A DNA stretch of 30,610 nt from Stramonita haemastoma (GCA_030674155.1 CM060344.1:33755265-33785874); one strand, 5' to 3'. Positions 14,250 through 26,347 are shown, numbered from the stretch's first letter. Made by a program: numbers and translations. Notes: generated from the letters alone by a model not told the origin.

Positions 14250-15118
14250 GCTCCGAGGCACATCAATACAATATTGAGATTAAAATACACATGCGACCGT
14301 TTTAACCCACCGTTTAGCCGCATTCCGACTTCGGGGATGATGCGAAAACACGGCACTTGTGAGCATGTGGGTTTGTTTTTTTTGAAAGATTTTTTTTTGT
14401 TTTGTTATCCGTTCCTACAGGCACTACTGTCGGAAAGGCGGTTCGGGTTTTTAGCGTGTGTGCAAGCTGTTCTGTGTGTGCCTGCCCGCACGCGGAGCCT
14501 GGGTTTATTTTTATTTATTTATTTTTTATTTTATACCATTTTATGTCACAGCAGATTTCTCTGCGTGAAATTCGGGCTGCTCTCCCGGGAAGAGCGCGTC
14601 GCCACAAGTGCAGCGGCTACCCATTATTTTTTTTTTCCCTCACGGATGGTGTCTAAACACGACACCTGTGTGCATGCTGTTTTTTTTTTTATACATAATT
14701 TTGTCATCCGCTCCTACCGGCACACGATGGCCTCTTCCGAAAAGCGGAACAGGATTTTAACGTGTGCGCAAGATGTTCTGCGTGCATTCGCACACCGGAC
14801 CTCGGTTTCTAGTCTCATCCGAATGACTGACTTTGACATTCAGTTCGATTTTTTTCGTCAGACTGGGAAGAAAGGGCGAGGCTGGGTACGAACCCAGAAA
14901 CTCACGGTTTACATTATTGGCAGGCCAACGTCTTAACCATCCTGCCACCTTCCTTACAGTCTCATCAGAAGGACTTTAGGGGGATCCACTCTTACTCAGT
15001 ACTGATGTTAACTCCAGGGTAAAATTCCCTGAAACAGACGCCTCTGTGGTGGCTCGATCTCGGGCCGTCAGATCACAAGCACAACGCTCTAACCACTAGG
15101 CTGTCCGGGGAGCCCCCA
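14250..15118 (-). mobile_element. SINE-1: tRNA head + X + Z, split by another SINE
   Basis: Minus strand. The tRNA-like head occupies 15049-15114 ('cagcctagtggttagagcg' A-box; degenerate B-box 'cgagatcgagcc'). The body continues to 'cttctgatgagactgtaa' at about 14954, is interrupted by a second SINE (14505-14953), and resumes at about 14504 with 'cccaggctccgcgtgcgg', the expected next part of X. It then runs through the rest of X (14390-14480) and Z (14250-14370). Removing the insert restores a continuous X module. Confidence 0.75.
14505..14953 (-). mobile_element. SINE-2: full-length, class II tRNA-like head + X + Y + TAAA tail
   Basis: Minus strand. The head at about 14880-14953 begins 'ggtggcaggatggttaagac' and has a B-box TGGGTTCGTACCCA (14885-14898 region) and the long spacing of a Leu/Ser-type tRNA. 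X follows (14695-14830), then the 'gacaccatccgtgaggg' link, Y (14550-14640) and an A-rich TAAA-type tail (14505-14545). It is inserted inside SINE-1. The TAAA tail blends with the host's 'taaa', so the length of any target-site duplication cannot be determined. Confidence 0.8.
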
Positions 15119-15214
15119 GGGGCTGAATTGAACAGATTTGAACTGAATTGAATTGAATGTATACACTTCATTCAGTCACGGCAGATTTGTCTGCGTGAAA
15201 AATTTGGGCTGCCT

Positions 15215-15226
15215 TCCCTAGGGAGA
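15215..15226. repeat. Target-site duplication, left copy (TCCCTAGGGAGA)
   Basis: A perfect 12-bp match to 15521-15532. The two copies exactly flank SINE-D, and the sequence occurs once at the corresponding place in other module Y copies (diverged form at 14583-14594). Confidence 0.9.
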
Positions 15227-15520
15227 AGCCGCCGCTGTAGTCTAGTGGTTAGGGCGTTGGACTCGTAATCTAAAGGTTGCGGGTTCGATCCCAGCTTTCG
15301 GCTATGGCGTTGTGCCCTTGGAAAAGGCACTTTACGGCTATTTTCTCACCCCACCCAGGTGAAAAAGGGGGTACCAACCTTGTGTTGGGGGTTAACCCTG
15401 CGATAGACTGGCGTCCTATCCAGGGGGGAGTCTATGACTCTCAGTCGCTTAACGCCACAGAAACCGGGATAAGCACCGGCCTGATGAGCCTTAGGCTCAG
15501 GACAGACTTTAACTTTTAAC
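15227..15520 (+). mobile_element. SINE-D: tRNA-headed SINE nested in SINE-C
   Basis: 294 bp. The tRNA-like head has an A-box 'tagtctagtggttagggcg' (15238-15256), a CGT in the anticodon position (Thr-like) and a B-box GGGTTCGATCCC (15282-15293). The body includes 'ggaaaaggcactttacggc', 'gatagactggcgtcctatcc' and 'ctgatgagccttaggctcag', ending in a TTTAACTTTTAAC tail. The 12-bp duplications define both ends exactly, so this is a complete insertion and younger than its host. Confidence 0.9.
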
Positions 15521-15532
15521 TCCCTAGGGAGA
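15521..15532. repeat. Target-site duplication, right copy
   Basis: Identical to 15215-15226 and directly after the TTTAACTTTTAAC tail of SINE-D. Confidence 0.9.
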
Positions 15533-15891
15533 GCGCGTCGCGCCACAAGAGAAGAAGGGCCACCCATTATTTTTTTCTTGTCTTGTCTTGTCTGCAGCTG
15601 TATTTGTTTCTTCCCGATCAGTGTGGCCTTTTAGAAAACAGAATTTGACCACGGATTAACTATCTTCTTGCTGTGAGTTCTTTTCCGCGCGCTAAATAGG
15701 TGTAACACACACGACCTCGGGTTATTCGTCCCATCCGGAAAGACTCTAGCACCCAGACTGCCATCACGGTCTAATGGATTGGGGGGGGGGGGGGGGAGGA
15801 GGGAAGTTTTGGACCCAAACGGGGTATGAACCCACACACACTTCTAACCCGGACTTTTCACTTTCTAGGCAAGTGTGGTATAATTTATATA

Positions 15892-15896
<5 letters not shown>

Positions 15897-15966
<70 letters not shown>
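15897..15966. repeat. TA dinucleotide array
   Basis: 70 bp of perfect TA repeat. The open frames across it on both strands are Ile-Tyr repeats. Confidence 0.97.
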
Positions 15967-15967
<1 letters not shown>

Positions 15968-16416
15968 GATACTATATAGATCCTGTAGACGACCGATTTC
16001 TTTTCCTTCTTTTTCATTAAAAAAAAAAAATTTGGACCCTAACTGTCTGGATGTTTGCAGGCCATGTGGATGGGGAGAGAGGACAGAAGTGTCATGTGTC
16101 GGGTAGGGCGGGACCTCCTCTGTCGAGTGGCCTGCAGGTTTCTCACCTAGCGTAGTGCAGTGACCCCCAGACAGCAACTCTCCCACACACTGGAATGGCT
16201 TACCACCACCACCACCCTGTCTTGCTTTACCTGGTAAGACACCTGTTTCGAATGAGGGGGTAGGGGGGGGGGGGGGGTAGGTGCCATTTTGTATTATAGT
16301 TGGGGATGTTTTTTTTGAGACAGGTGGTGTGTTATTTATACCTGATGTGATAATGATATGTTTGTTTCATCTTTCTGCTTATTATTATTGTTTGTTTATA
16401 TTTATATTATGTCTGT

Positions 16417-16566
16417 CCTCCGAAAGGCGGAACGGGTTTTTAACGTATACGCAAAATATTATGTTCTACAGGCCATTGTGTGCCGGTAGGAACAGATGTC
16501 AACAAAATGTGTTTTTAAAAAACCAGCATGCACACAGGTGACGTGTTTAGACACCATCCCTGAGGA
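16417..16566 (+). mobile_element. SINE X fragment with a 5' inversion
   Basis: From 16470 the sequence is forward X ('aggccattgtgtgccggtag', then 'gcatgcacacaggtgacg', 'tttagacaccatccctgagg'). Positions 16417-16469 are the directly preceding part of X in inverted orientation ('ctccgaaaggcggaacggg' ... 'atgttctac'). The junction is clean. Upstream sequence is unrelated, so the element is 5'-truncated as well. This fits twin priming during target-primed reverse transcription. Confidence 0.7.
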
Positions 16567-17086
16567 AAAATCGGGGAGTTGAGTCCCCAGGGCGGCTCGG
16601 GGCTGTAAATGGCAACGTTCTGGCGGCTCCTGCGACGGTACTAGAACCATTCGTATCGATTATTGCCTTTCCAATGGATCATTCCAGTGGCGTGGAGAGG
16701 TGGGGGGGGGGGGGGGGGGGGGGGGGGAGCTGCATGGGTAAGGGCTTGCCCTCCATACTTATTTACCCAGGCTTAGAGCCCTAATCTCAAATTATTTGCT
16801 TAATTATTCAGTAGATTGTCTTTTAGGGGACTTTTTTTTTCAATCGTTTCATTATCTTTGAATGTAATGATGTTATGACTCAGTTGGTCTTTTTTCTCCT
16901 GGTCATCCTCCTTTTGATCATTGTATGAATCATCAGGTTCCATGTGAATGTTGAGGTTGTACTTGAACACAGTGTGAGCTGCTAGCTTGTTGTCGCTGTG
17001 CTGATTATGGTCTTTATTGTATTTTATCAATTTGTTCCATGTTGAAGGAAGGAATGAATAAATGAACCCTATTTAATTAAACCAAC
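16567..17086. other. Gene-free interval with a G26 run
   Basis: The interval holds a G26 homopolymer (16702-16727) followed by mixed AT-rich DNA. The minus-strand open frame at 16800-17030 (76 codons, Asp/Lys/Asn-rich) has no recognised domain. Confidence 0.5.
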
Positions 17087-17465
17087 GGACGCTATAGCCG
17101 AGCGGTTAAGACCGTTGGACTTCATTCAATCCTACGGGTCCATGAAGTCGTGGGTTCGAATCTTAGCATTGGTGTCTGGTGAATTAAGGGTGGGTTTTTT
17201 TCACAATCTCCCAGGTCAACTTTTAAGTGCAGACCTGATAGTGCCTTCATTCCCTCCGTGTATATAATGATTATACACCCAGAGGATCAAATACGCACGT
17301 TAAAGATCCCGAAATTCATGTCAGCGATTAAAGTACGGGAACCTGCCAATGCCTGCCTTCCTTTCGTGTATGGGCACATGCAGAAGGCCAAATATGCACG
17401 TTAAAGATCCCGGAATTCATGTTAGCGATTACGAAAACACGTAGATACCTAGCATTACATCTCCG
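17087..17465 (+). mobile_element. Class II tRNA-headed SINE with internal 101-bp duplication
   Basis: The head has an A-box 'tagccgagcggttaagacc' (17095-17113), a long variable region like Leu/Ser tRNAs and a B-box GTGGGTTCGAATCTTA (17150-17165). The body carries 'cgcacgttaaagatcccg' twice: the phrase starting at 17288 recurs at 17389, an offset of 101 bp, with the upstream 'acctg..agtgcct..cgtgta' part repeated too. The end near 17455 ('ctccggagtcagactccgg') forms a short hairpin just before a G28 run. Confidence 0.8.
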
Positions 17466-17489
17466 GAGTCAGACTCCGGCTTTTTTCAT

Positions 17490-17517
17490 GGGGGGGGGGG
17501 GGGGGGGGGGGGGGGGG
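17490..17517. repeat. G28 homopolymer
   Basis: One of the longest single-base runs in the window, with G runs also at 16702, 5688, 15779 and 19775. The length is likely to be unstable in sequencing. Confidence 0.9.
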
Positions 17518-17524
17518 CGAGGGG

Positions 17525-17770
17525 GGGGAACGGTGACATACGCAAAAAAAATCTTACCATTGGTGTACCATGCTGCTTCCACAGCTTTTGCGCACACGTT
17601 AAAACCTTTTCCGCTTTTCGGAAGAGTAGGCTATTGTGCGCCGGTGGGAACAGATGACAAAATTGACAAAACTCATACATACGGGGGACTGGATGTACCA
17701 AAAAACCCAAAAAGCACATGAGTGCTTGTTCCTTTATCATCGAAATAAAAGAATAAAAAATAAATTAAAT
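17525..17770 (+). mobile_element. Composite SINE fragment: Z end + X + A-rich tail
   Basis: It starts with a Z-like phrase ('catacgcaaaaaaaatctta', 'ccattggtgtacc'), then X ('gcgcacacgttaaaacc', 'cgcttttcggaagag', 'gtgcgccggtgggaacagat'), then the 3' tail 'gggactggatgtacc', 'aaaaagcacatgagtgc' and 'atcgaaataaaagaataaa'. The Z-before-X order is the reverse of that in SINE-1. Confidence 0.65.
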
Positions 17771-17811
17771 ATTCTTACCATCATCAATGTCATCATCATC
17801 ATAGATTATGA

Positions 17812-18356
17812 TACTGTTCGGTTTCGTTGTTGTAATTATTGTTGTTATTGTTGTAGTTATTGTTGTAGCTGTTATTGTTGTAGCCATTGCTGTTGCTGTT
17901 TTGGTTGTAGCTGTTATTGTTGTAGCTATTGTTGCTGTTATTATTGTAGCTATTGTTGTTTTGGTTGTAGTTGTTATTGTTGTAGCTATTGTTGCTGTTA
18001 TCATTGTAGCTATTGTTGTTGTTCTGGTTGTGACTGGTATTGTTGTAGCTATTGTTGTTCTTTTGGTTGTAACTGGTATTGTTGTAGCTATTGTTGTTCT
18101 TTTGGGTGTGACTGTTATTGTTGTAGCTATTGTTGTTGGTGTTGTTGTAACTATTGTTGTTGCTGTTATAGTTGTAGCTATTGTTGCTGTTATTGTTGTT
18201 GCTGTTATTGTAGATATTGTTGTTCTTTTGGTTGCGACTGTTATTGTTGTAGCTATTGCTGTTGGTGTTGTTGTAGCTATTGTTGTGGCTGTTATAGTTG
18301 TAACTATTGTTGCTGTTATTGTTGTTGCTGTTATTGTTGCTATAGTTGTTGTTGTT
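17812..18356. repeat. TTG-rich tract with codon-length higher-order periodicity
   Basis: About 545 bp built of GTT/ATT/GCT triplets. The phrase beginning at 18099 recurs at 18225 (126-bp offset), and 39-bp sub-units recur upstream. Because every unit is a multiple of three, a long frame stays open on each strand: Val/Ile/Ala-rich on plus and Asn/Ser/Tyr-rich on minus. There is no initiation context or flanking domain, so I do not call a gene. Confidence 0.8.
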
Positions 18357-18564
18357 GATTTCAGAACAAGATGCTAACGGTGACACCAGTGCCCCTGTTT
18401 CCTGGTGTAAAGTCCAGGGCTGTTGGTATGGCGTCGTCTTACTGTGGGCATCCCTCAGTCTCGGAAGACTGTGGAGTTGCGCTCCAGGCTCTAGAGCGCA
18501 AAGCCTGGGTAAGTGAGTACGGAGGGCAAGCTGTTACCCATGCAGCAGACCCCCCCCCTCCCCC

Positions 18565-18570
<6 letters not shown>

Positions 18571-18641
<71 letters not shown>
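18571..18641. repeat. CT array left of a SINE
   Basis: 71 bp of CT repeat ending directly before the SINE head at 18643. A second CT array begins directly after that SINE. Confidence 0.95.
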
Positions 18642-18642
<1 letters not shown>

Positions 18643-18643
<1 letters not shown>

Positions 18644-18990
18644 GGGACGGATAGGCTAGTGGTCAGAACATTGCGCTGGCAATTTGACGACCCGAGTTCG
18701 AGTCCGGTCGAGGAGATTTTTCTCCTCGAGTTTAACATCAGTGCTGACTCCACTCTCCCCACAAGTCCTTCGGATGAGACTATAAACCGAGGCCCCGTGT
18801 GCGAACGCATGCAGAACATCTTGGGCACACGTTAAATTCTGTTCCGCTTTTCGTAAGAGTAGGCCATCTTGTGCCGGTGGGAACAGATGACATTTACAAA
18901 ACTGCATACACACGGGGACTGGATGAAAAAAAAGCACAAGAATGCTTATCCCATTATCTTCGATATAAAAGAATAAAAGAAAGAATAAAT

Positions 18991-18994
<4 letters not shown>
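18643..18994 (+). mobile_element. Full-length tRNA-headed SINE (head + X + A-rich tail) inside a CT tract
   Basis: The head has an A-box 'ataggctagtggtcagaac' (18651-18669) and a B-box GAGTTCGAGTCC (18694-18705). The body reads 'catcagtgctgactccac', 'cttcggatgagactataaac', X in full, then the 3' tail 'ggggactggatgaaaaaaaa', 'gcacaagaatgcttatccc' and 'gatataaaagaataaaag'. It is the best forward reference copy of X in the window. Confidence 0.85.

Positions 18995-19077
<83 letters not shown>
18995..19077. repeat. CT array right of the SINE
   Basis: 83 bp of CT repeat starting directly after the SINE tail. Confidence 0.95.
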
Positions 19078-19080
<3 letters not shown>

Positions 19081-19104
19081 ATCTCCCGCGTGCCCTCGCG
19101 CACC

Positions 19105-19530
<426 letters not shown>

Positions 19531-19799
19531 CGGTTGTAACGGCCTATTCTACGAAGTACTAAAGAGAACTAAGGAAGAAAACAGCTTAGCTGTTAGTATG
19601 GTGTTGAACTATAGGAAACAGAACAGGAATATTTTTCATAAATCTACAAGTCAAAAATAAAAAGTAGAACAGAACATTGCAATTAACTACAAATCAAATG
19701 GGAACTATAACATACAGAAAAATTTGAACTTTGAATACGTTTACACATAATAAAGCAGATAATGTGGTAAAGTTGGGGGGGGGGGGGGGGGGGAGGCAG

Positions 19800-21250
19800 T
19801 TGGAGAGGTATACAGAAACAGGTCCTAAAGAATTTCCTTTAAAACAAAATGATCAATCAGAGGAAGATACCAACTGGGCTGTGTAGCAGACATTCAGAAA
19901 TTCTGCAAAGAAGTATATCATTGTTTAGGATACTTTTAAGCCTTACGGATGATTCTGAAAGGCAAGGATCTTTCAACATAATAAAGATATTTTCTTTAAT
20001 TCTAGGACATGTAAGCAAATGTTTAACACTTATTTGTTTTCCACACAGGCATAGTATGTTCTTGCAATATTTTGTGCGAAGGGCATTTAAACAAAATCTA
20101 TAGACTAAACTTGAGATTTGTCTGGAAACAGACATAGATGGCTTTAAAAAGGGGAGTTTAGTGTTTTGTATACCCGTGGTATTAAGGCAGATTTGAGAGT
20201 AATAACTATCCGAATTTTTCAGTCTTTCATTTGCCTTATCGTAAGAGGAATGCTTTAAAAGTTCATAACCCTCTCGGAGGTCTAACGGTATATTAACTAA
20301 AAGAGATCCTTCACATTGCGTGCTCCTCTTCGCGCAGCTCTATCCACCCGATCATTAAAATTAATCCCACAGTGAGAAGGCACCCAACAGAAAGTAACAC
20401 TAATGCCTTTCAGGGATAGTAGATGAACAACATGTTTGATTTCAGTAATCATATCTAGTCGAGTATTTTGATTTTGGGAATTTAACGCGTACAACACAGA
20501 TTTAGAATCAACAAAGAGAGCAGTTTTTGAATATTTTGGAGGTAATGTAACCAGGTAATTCAGAGCCATTAGTATTGCAAAGAGCTCTGCAGTAAAGATA
20601 GAAACCCTGCTACTAATATGATATTTTTTCTCAGTGTGAAGGGTTGGTATCACAAAAGCTGCTCCAACATGTTTGTTATCAAGTTTAGATCCATCTGTGT
20701 ATATTCTTAAATGATTTGAATAGTGATTTTCAATGTGCGAATTCACTAAGCTGGCAAGGATGTTAGGTGAATCACTTTTTGATAGATTTGTGTGGCATAT
20801 GTCAAATGTTGGCTTATTCATTTCCCATTCAGGGGTATCTGAAAAAGAAGGTGTCATAGCGAGAATGTTTTCATTAATTTTAGAGGCTTTAAACATATTC
20901 AAAGTAAAAGTCTTTATTGATGTCAGTGATACAATTGATCTAGCACGTTTAGCAAAGTCTATGTCTGATCTTAAGTTAACTTCTTTTTGTGAAAAATTTT
21001 CGTTTGAATAACATCTCAAAACATATTTTGCAGCGCAGAATTCTCTGTGTTGGTCAAGAGGTAGCACTCCTGCTTCTTTGTAAGAGCCTAAGGTAGATGC
21101 ATGAAAAGGAACTCCCAGAGACAACTTAATTGCTTTACTGTCTACACTTTGCAATTTATTTAGCAAGTATTGGGGAGCGCTGAAAAACACCTCTTGCCCA
21201 TATGTTAGTCTTGAGCGCACTAAAGAGGAAGCTAAAGATATAAGTAATAA
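19800..21250 (-). pseudogene. Decayed LINE: reverse transcriptase C-terminus, RNase H and zinc-knuckle-like tail
   Basis: This is the 3' part of a non-LTR retrotransposon polyprotein. The main frame (21220 to 20297, 307 codons, open further up to the GT tract at 21250) starts in the region after the RT palm. It carries an RNase H domain with D176 (YTDGS), E212 (TAELFAI), D238 (FVDSKS), H283 (WVPSHCG) and D293, so the catalytic set is intact. It then meets a stop at 20297-20299. A different frame is open from about 20315 to 19857 and encodes the expected C-terminal segment, with 'RFCLNALRTKY' and a Cys/His motif (CLCGKQISVKHLLTC). A one-base frameshift near 20300-20320 therefore separates the two. 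RNase H in this position is typical of the I/Nimb/Jockey-related LINE groups; the exact clade is not decided. The 5' part is lost at the GT microsatellite. Confidence 0.85.
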
Positions 21251-21290
21251 GTGTGTGTGTGTTTATGTGTATGCGTGCGCGCGCGCACGT

Positions 21291-21327
<37 letters not shown>

Positions 21328-21422
21328 CATGCTTGGGTGCATGTGTGCGTACGAGTATGTGTGTGTGCGTGCGCGCGCGCACGTGCTTTGTGTGTGTGTG
21401 TGTATGTGTGTGTGTGTGTGTG
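21251..21422. repeat. GT/GC alternating tract
   Basis: Mixed TG, CG and CATG-like alternation abutting the 5' truncation of the minus-strand LINE. Overlapping Val/Cys/Arg open frames are repeat translations. Confidence 0.9.
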
Positions 21423-21559
21423 TTACCTTATTATTGTCTTTCTGTCCCTGTTTCTTGTCTTTTGGTTGCTACTGATCGTGGTCTCTAGTGTTTTGTATTT
21501 GATTTATTATTGTTGTTGTTGTTTAGTTACAGGTTTAGGTTGTTTTTTTTATCTTAATC

Positions 21560-21611
21560 ATATCCCTGTTGAGGGCAGGGGCTGGATGTAAAAAAACAAA
21601 AAGTACACGAG
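21560..21611 (+). mobile_element. Retroposon 3'-tail, left part
   Basis: 'aggggctggatgtaaaaaaa' followed by 'caaaaagtacacgag' matches the 3' tail of the SINEs at 17525 and 18643. The expected continuation ('..ttatc.tcgaaataaaaga') appears at 22951-22978, after the LINE fragment and its microsatellite. Confidence 0.5.
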
Positions 21612-21617
21612 TTTTTT

Positions 21618-22941
<1,324 letters not shown>

Positions 22942-23010
22942 TGAGATTTTTATTCATTATCCTCGAAATATAAAAGAAACACCTGACTTGACTCTCTTTT
23001 ACAGACCCCC

Positions 23011-23110
23011 NNNNNNNNNNNNNNNNNNNNNNNNNNNNNNNNNNNNNNNNNNNNNNNNNNNNNNNNNNNNNNNNNNNNNNNNNNNNNNNNNNNNNNNNNN
23101 NNNNNNNNNN
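23011..23110. other. Assembly gap of exactly 100 N
   Basis: The 1.34 kb to its left and the 1.35 kb to its right are almost identical and in the same orientation. The round length indicates a placeholder of unknown true size. Confidence 0.99.
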
Positions 23111-24387
<1,277 letters not shown>

Positions 24388-24388
<1 letters not shown>

Positions 24389-24425
24389 TGAGATTTTTAT
24401 TCATTATCCTCGAAATATAAAAGAA
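24388..24425 (+). mobile_element. Retroposon 3'-tail, right part
   Basis: 'ttattcattatcctcgaaat' followed by 'ataaaagaaac' matches the terminal part of the SINE tails at 17735-17765 and 18950-18980. The same sequence is present at 22941-22978 in the other copy. Confidence 0.5.
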
Positions 24426-24800
24426 ACACCTGACTTGACTCTCTTTTACAGACCCACCCAACCAAGCAAGGCAGCGTGGGAAGGAAGAAGCAGACGACAG
24501 GACAGCCCTCCAGAACCGAACCCTGCACCCCACGGTGCTAGCTGCCGATACCTGCCCCGCCACAGCTTCTCTGGCCCGAACTGTAATGCCTGAGAGTCCT
24601 TCACCCCCACGCGCCCGAATCCCACACGTGCCCCCAACAAGGGCGCATGCAGACGCAGCCAGAGTCAGTAGGCTTGAGCGCACAGAGCTGTTGCAGTGAT
24701 TTCGGGACATGTCAGCTGCTGTTGTTGTTTTTTTGTTGTCCCATGGATGAAAGCCAGCTCTGGCTCATGCAGTTACTCTTGTGCTTGCGTGTTGGGGCCT
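24426..24800. other. GC-rich unique segment with a possible 3' splice site
   Basis: A pyrimidine stretch ending 'ctctcttttacag' (about 24439-24451) precedes about 230 bp of unusually GC-rich, CCC/CAG-rich DNA. The best plus frame after the AG is open for about 46 codons and has no recognisable domain. It could be a non-coding exon or just unique DNA. Confidence 0.2.
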
Positions 24801-24825
24801 GGTCCCTGTTGCTTTATGGAATTGT

Positions 24826-25185
24826 GCTTTTCTTTTTTTTGTCTTTTTTTATCAAAGAATAATTGTGCTTTTTTTTTCTTCATAGATTTTGCTTTTTTTT
24901 TTCTTCATAGAACTGTGCTTTTTTTCCTATATAGAATTGAGCTTTTTTTTTCTTCATAGAACTGTGCTTTTTTTTCTTCATAGAATTGGGCTTTTTTTTC
25001 CTCTTCATAGAATTGGGCTTTTTTTTCCTTCATAGAATTCTGCTTTTGTTTTCTTCATAGAACTGTGCTTTTTTTTCTTCATAGAATTGGGCTTTTTTTC
25101 TTCATAGAATTGGGCTTTTTTTTTTTCTTCATAGAATTGGGCTTTTTTTTTTCTTCATAGAATTGGGCTTTTTTTTTCTTCATAG
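24826..25185. repeat. Minisatellite, about 25-bp unit
   Basis: About 14 units of 'ttcttcatagaattgggct' plus a T run of variable length. The left units read 'aactgtgct' and the right ones 'aattgggct', so the array is homogenised from one side. The same unit occurs at 27030-27160. Confidence 0.9.
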
Positions 25186-26277
25186 TGTTATAGTGTGCAC
25201 TTTAGACACTATAACTAGACACTAACTGTCGAACTACAACCCTCTCCTCCCCCCCCCCCTCCTCCTTCCCCTTCTCTTCTAAGAGTGTTACAGGGGCTGG
25301 CATAAGGTCTATGTGTACCCGACTTACTTTTCTTTGTTAGCGCGATGGGTAGGACTAGAGACAGAGAGTCGGCAGGCAAGTGTGGCTGCCCACTTGAGAC
25401 AAGCTGGCGACAATTAACAGGTTGGAGGGCTTGTCCCTGCTAGTCTATTGCTCAACAAGTTTGGTGTTGGGGTCGAAATTTTGCTGACTTGGTTTCTTTT
25501 TAAATTTCCACTTTGAAATCATTGGGTTAGGCCCGAGTCAGCTGGCACCCCCCTGGACATGATTGGTTTAGACTTTAGGGCAGAATAAGCTTGGCGTAAG
25601 TAAGAGGATCGGTCAGTCACTCAGCCTTTCCCTGCGACAGCCACAGGACGGCAAGACGACTAGTGGGCCGTAGAGCGCAACGATGTGACGACACTAGTAT
25701 ACGGTAGTTGTTCTTCGGGTTGAGCTGTAAGTGAAACATTTTCTTTTATTGTAGTTCAGTTTATCAGGGTGATAGTCGATTCGATAAACAAATTCGATCG
25801 CCTATACTAACTGAATTTAATGATGGATTTGGTTCAGTGAGTGTGTAATGTTTGACACACGGAAGTTGGCTGAAAATCATAAGATTTTTATTATTTAATT
25901 GTGAGAGTTTGGGTCTATTTTACGATTGATTGGATGTTTATTGATTTGGTTTCGTGTTATTCCGAGAGGAGGTTTATAAATCGCAGTGATCGCAGATAAA
26001 TTAATGTGGGCTAGTACAAAGTTATTGTGTTAAACTATCATGGTATAGTTTAATTGGAATAGACAACGTTGAGTTGGAAACTGTGGAGGTTGTCTGGAAG
26101 TAAGGACTAGCTTGGTCTTTGTGATACTTGTTTTATTATTGTACTAGGGGGCTTCAGCAACCATGTGTAATTATGGTCAGTCATATGCACCTAAAGCTAC
26201 TAATTTTGTATGTGATTTTTGTGACACTAGGTTATGCCTGCTCAATCTCTTCTTTCTTTCCTCTCTTCTCTCCTCCT

Positions 26278-26347
26278 CTCTCTCTCTCTCTCTCTCTCTC
26301 TCCTCCCCTCTCTCCTCTCCCTCTCTCCTCTCTCTCCCCCCCCCCCC

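Larger units (their letters stand above)
15120..15880 (-). mobile_element. SINE-C: B-box head + W + Y + GAATT-rich tail, split by SINE-D
   Basis: Minus strand. A B-box-like GGGTTCATACCCC lies at 15821-15833. The body reads 'gtctgggtgctagagtcttt', then W (15600-15720), then Y, interrupted at 15227-15520 by SINE-D, and ends with 'ctgccgtgactgaatgaa' and a GAATT-rich tail to about 15125. A G18 run (15779-15796) lies inside the head-body junction. It matches the plus-strand element at 12405-12690. Confidence 0.8.

Noticed and set aside
14061..14936. A 291-codon plus-strand open frame
   Set aside because: It runs antisense through three SINE pieces, homopolymers and Phe runs, with no domain.
15234..15300. 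A tRNA-Thr-like gene
   Set aside because: It has good A- and B-boxes but belongs to a 294-bp unit with a SINE body and 12-bp target-site duplications, so it is a SINE head.
17088..17168. A functional Leu/Ser tRNA gene
   Set aside because: The acceptor stem does not close properly and the sequence continues into a SINE body without a polymerase III T-run terminator.
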